Below, in pieces: positions 38,706 to 39,779 of a stretch of DNA of 39,779 bases. Below the pieces are notes generated by a model, which was given only the letters and a program-made list of their open reading frames with translations, was not told the DNA's origin and searched no databases. The stretch is from Oscillospiraceae bacterium (GTDB lineage Bacteria; Bacillota; Clostridia; Oscillospirales; Acutalibacteraceae): the NCBI GenBank assembly GCA_009784445.1, contig WRBQ01000016.1:1-39779 (forward strand), given 5' to 3'. A program made the position numbers and the translations under genes. How positions within the stretch are numbered: position 1 is the stretch's first letter; the number at the start of each line of letters is the position of its first letter.

Positions 38706-39536
38706 ATGCAGGACGTAAAAAACATCGCTATCTACAAACGTGTCAGCGACCAACGGCAGGCACGTGATGGCTACTCGCTGGCCGCGCAGGAGCGACTTTT
38801 GCGTGGCTGGTGTGAAGCCAACGGCCACACGGTTATCGCTGTGTACACCGACGAGGGCATTAGCGGAAAGGACACCAAGCACCGCCATGGCTTTTCTGAG
38901 ATGATGGCCGCAGCACAACGCCGCGAATTTGATGCCGTGCTGGTGCTTAGCCTAACGCGTTTCACCCGCAGCGTTGCAGACCTATACCAGTCGTTGGAGC
39001 AGCTGCAACGTGTGGGAGTGGCGTTCATCAGCCACACCGAGCACTTCGACACATCCACCGCCATGGGGCGTGCTATGATGGGCATGCTTGGCGTATTCGC
39101 CCAGCTGGAGCGTGAAGTCATCGCCGAGCGCACACGCATCGCCTATGAGGAACGTGCCCAGCAGGGCAGGCCAACGGCGGCCTACGTGCTGGGCTACGAC
39201 AAGGTAGACAAGCAGCTGGTGATTAACCACGCAGAGGCGGCCACTGTGCGCTATATTTTTGACACGTACCAGCGACTTGGCAAAATACGCGCCGTTAACG
39301 AGTTGTGCGCAGCGCATGGGTATCGCGGCAAGCTAGGCGGGCCACTTGCGCCGGGCAGCGTGCGCAAGATACTCGTTAACCCAATTTACGCAGGCTACAA
39401 CTCATGGCATGGGGAGCCCATCAAGGGCACGCACGCGCCTATCATTAAACCCAAGCAATTCAACCGCGTGCAGCGCATGTTGCTGCGCAATGGGAGGCCG
39501 CATAGGCGCAAGCGCGGCGTAGTGCGGGTTCCGTAA
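38706..39536 (+). CDS. Short serine recombinase (resolvase plus recombinase domains)
   Basis: Residues 6-150 are a resolvase catalytic domain: nucleophile S14 in YKRVSDQRQ, with SLTRFTRS and the MLGVFAQLEREVIAERT helix. Residues about 165-265 are the recombinase (PF07508-like) DNA-binding domain. The usual zinc ribbon and coiled coil of large serine integrases are missing: it is 276 residues against about 450-550. It ends at the terminator at 39540. The ribosome site is weak. It sits at the opposite phage end from the tyrosine integrase, and may be a remnant of an older integration system or a separate inversion/resolution enzyme. Confidence 0.88.
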   Translation: MQDVKNIAIYKRVSDQRQARDGYSLAAQERLLRGWCEANGHTVIAVYTDEGISGKDTKHRHGFSEMMAAAQRREFDAVLVLSLTRFTRSVADLYQSLEQLQRVGVAFISHTEHFDTSTAMGRAMMGMLGVFAQLEREVIAERTRIAYEERAQQGRPTAAYVLGYDKVDKQLVINHAEAATVRYIFDTYQRLGKIRAVNELCAAHGYRGKLGGPLAPGSVRKILVNPIYAGYNSWHGEPIKGTHAPIIKPKQFNRVQRMLLRNGRPHRRKRGVVRVP

Positions 39537-39539
39537 CGA

Positions 39540-39570
39540 AACAACCCCCTCATCGAGGGGGTTGTTTTTC
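39540..39570 (+). terminator. Terminator after the serine recombinase
   Basis: AACAACCCCCT (39540-39550) pairs with AGGGGGTTGTT (39556-39566), loop CATCG, with the T run at 39565-39569. It lies four bases after the recombinase stop. It could also slow minus-strand transcription coming from attR. Confidence 0.9.
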
Positions 39571-39589
39571 GTGACCAAATCGTGACCAA
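39569..39589 (+). repeat. Putative integrase arm-binding sites, right end
   Basis: TCGTGACCAA at 39569-39578 and again at 39580-39589. The same 10-mer is at 184-193 beside attL. Their position about 110 bp inside attR fits arm-type sites of the tyrosine integrase. Confidence 0.6.
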
Positions 39590-39696
39590 TAAGACAGTAA
39601 TTTGCGGGTTTCAAACGATTCATTACAACTACAGAAATGTGCTATACGCAAGGGTTTTATTCTTGTGTGCTATCAAAAAGCAATCGTTTAGACAGC

Positions 39697-39735
39697 TTTT
39701 AAGTCCCTTGTGTCTGCCAATTCCACCACAGCGGC
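39697..39735. repeat. attR core, orphan 5' half of tRNA-Leu
   Basis: A perfect copy of 85-123, read on the minus strand as nucleotides 1-39 of tRNA-Leu, then running into phage sequence. There is no 3' half, so it is not a tRNA gene. It keeps the original host promoter to its right. Confidence 0.95.
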
Positions 39736-39744
39736 TACACCATA

Positions 39745-39773
39745 ATTATAGCACAAGCGGCGGCGCAGGTCAA
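39745..39773 (-). promoter_or_regulatory. Original host tRNA-Leu promoter, now at attR
   Basis: On the minus strand TTGACC (39768-39773), 17 bp, TATAAT (39745-39750), with TGC before the -10 and the orphan tRNA half starting 10 bases later. In the lysogen it transcribes the tRNA 5' half and continues into the right end of the prophage. Confidence 0.85.
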
Positions 39774-39779
39774 GGGGTG

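Noticed and set aside
39697-39735. Second tRNA-Leu gene at the right end
   Set aside because: Only nucleotides 1-39 are present; the sequence then turns into phage DNA and no T-arm or 3' acceptor strand follows.
1-39779. Insertion sequences or transposons
   Set aside because: No DDE or HUH transposase frame and no terminal inverted repeats with target duplications were seen; the only mobility genes are the two phage recombinases.

Overview
The window holds a complete temperate phage, integrated as a prophage of about 39.6 kb, with a few dozen bases of host DNA at each end. A 39-bp direct repeat (85-123 and 39697-39735), equal to the 5' half of a tRNA-Leu(UAA) gene, marks attL and attR. The host is probably a member of the Bacillota (class Clostridia), inferred from strong AGGAGG-type ribosome sites, sigma-A-like promoters with 17-bp spacers, a tRNA with encoded CCA, and phage families common in that group (SPP1-type portal, DUF2800/DUF2815 recombination genes, VirE-type primase-helicase, ArpU-like late regulator). 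No gene identifies the species.

Layout. Left end, minus strand (37-2859): tRNA-Leu, tyrosine integrase, a membrane-anchored Mrr-like nuclease and a LexA-type CI repressor, plus a candidate small RNA on the plus strand. Lysis-lysogeny switch (2869-3266): divergent promoters, four 13-bp operators and a Cro-like gene with a fifth operator inside it. Early region (3291-6802): small unknown genes, three tiny membrane proteins, two related structured RNA leaders, and two tandem sigma factors, the second behind an 11-G tract. Recombination and replication (6792-15994): DUF2800, a DUF2815 ssDNA-binding protein, family A DNA polymerase, VirE-like primase-helicase, an iteron/AT-rich probable origin, VRR-NUC nuclease, a frameshifted SNF2 helicase and a degenerate HNH protein. 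Late control (15991-16490): ArpU-like sigma-like protein, promoter and a terminator-like leader. Head and tail (16520-34150): terminase, portal, a MuF minor capsid protein with a toxin-like C-terminus followed by a putative immunity gene, scaffold, capsid, connectors, tail tube, frameshifted tail chaperone, tape measure, tail tip proteins, a collagen-like fibre and a possible receptor-binding protein. Then a glycosyltransferase, a frameshifted DUF5662 gene, amidase-LysM endolysin and two holin-like proteins, closed by a strong terminator. The right end carries a promoter/operator, two small genes (one ribbon-helix-helix), an unknown gene and a short serine recombinase.

How it works together. 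CI and Cro would choose the lifestyle; tandem sigma factors and the ArpU-like protein could time early and late transcription; the late operon runs from about 16446 to 37612. The integrase uses the 5' half of tRNA-Leu, and phage DNA supplies a new promoter for the tRNA to replace the host promoter left at attR.

Most notable: (1) the MuF protein ends in a RelA/SpoT-like domain, and the next small gene has its own consensus promoter (inside the toxin gene) and its own terminator, as expected for an immunity gene that stays on in the lysogen; (2) two early genes have covarying RNA leaders with a T-arm-like UGCAACU loop; (3) the promoter swap at tRNA-Leu; (4) a G tract whose length decides whether the second sigma factor is fused to an upstream start. 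All functional names are from reading the sequence; no database search was run.
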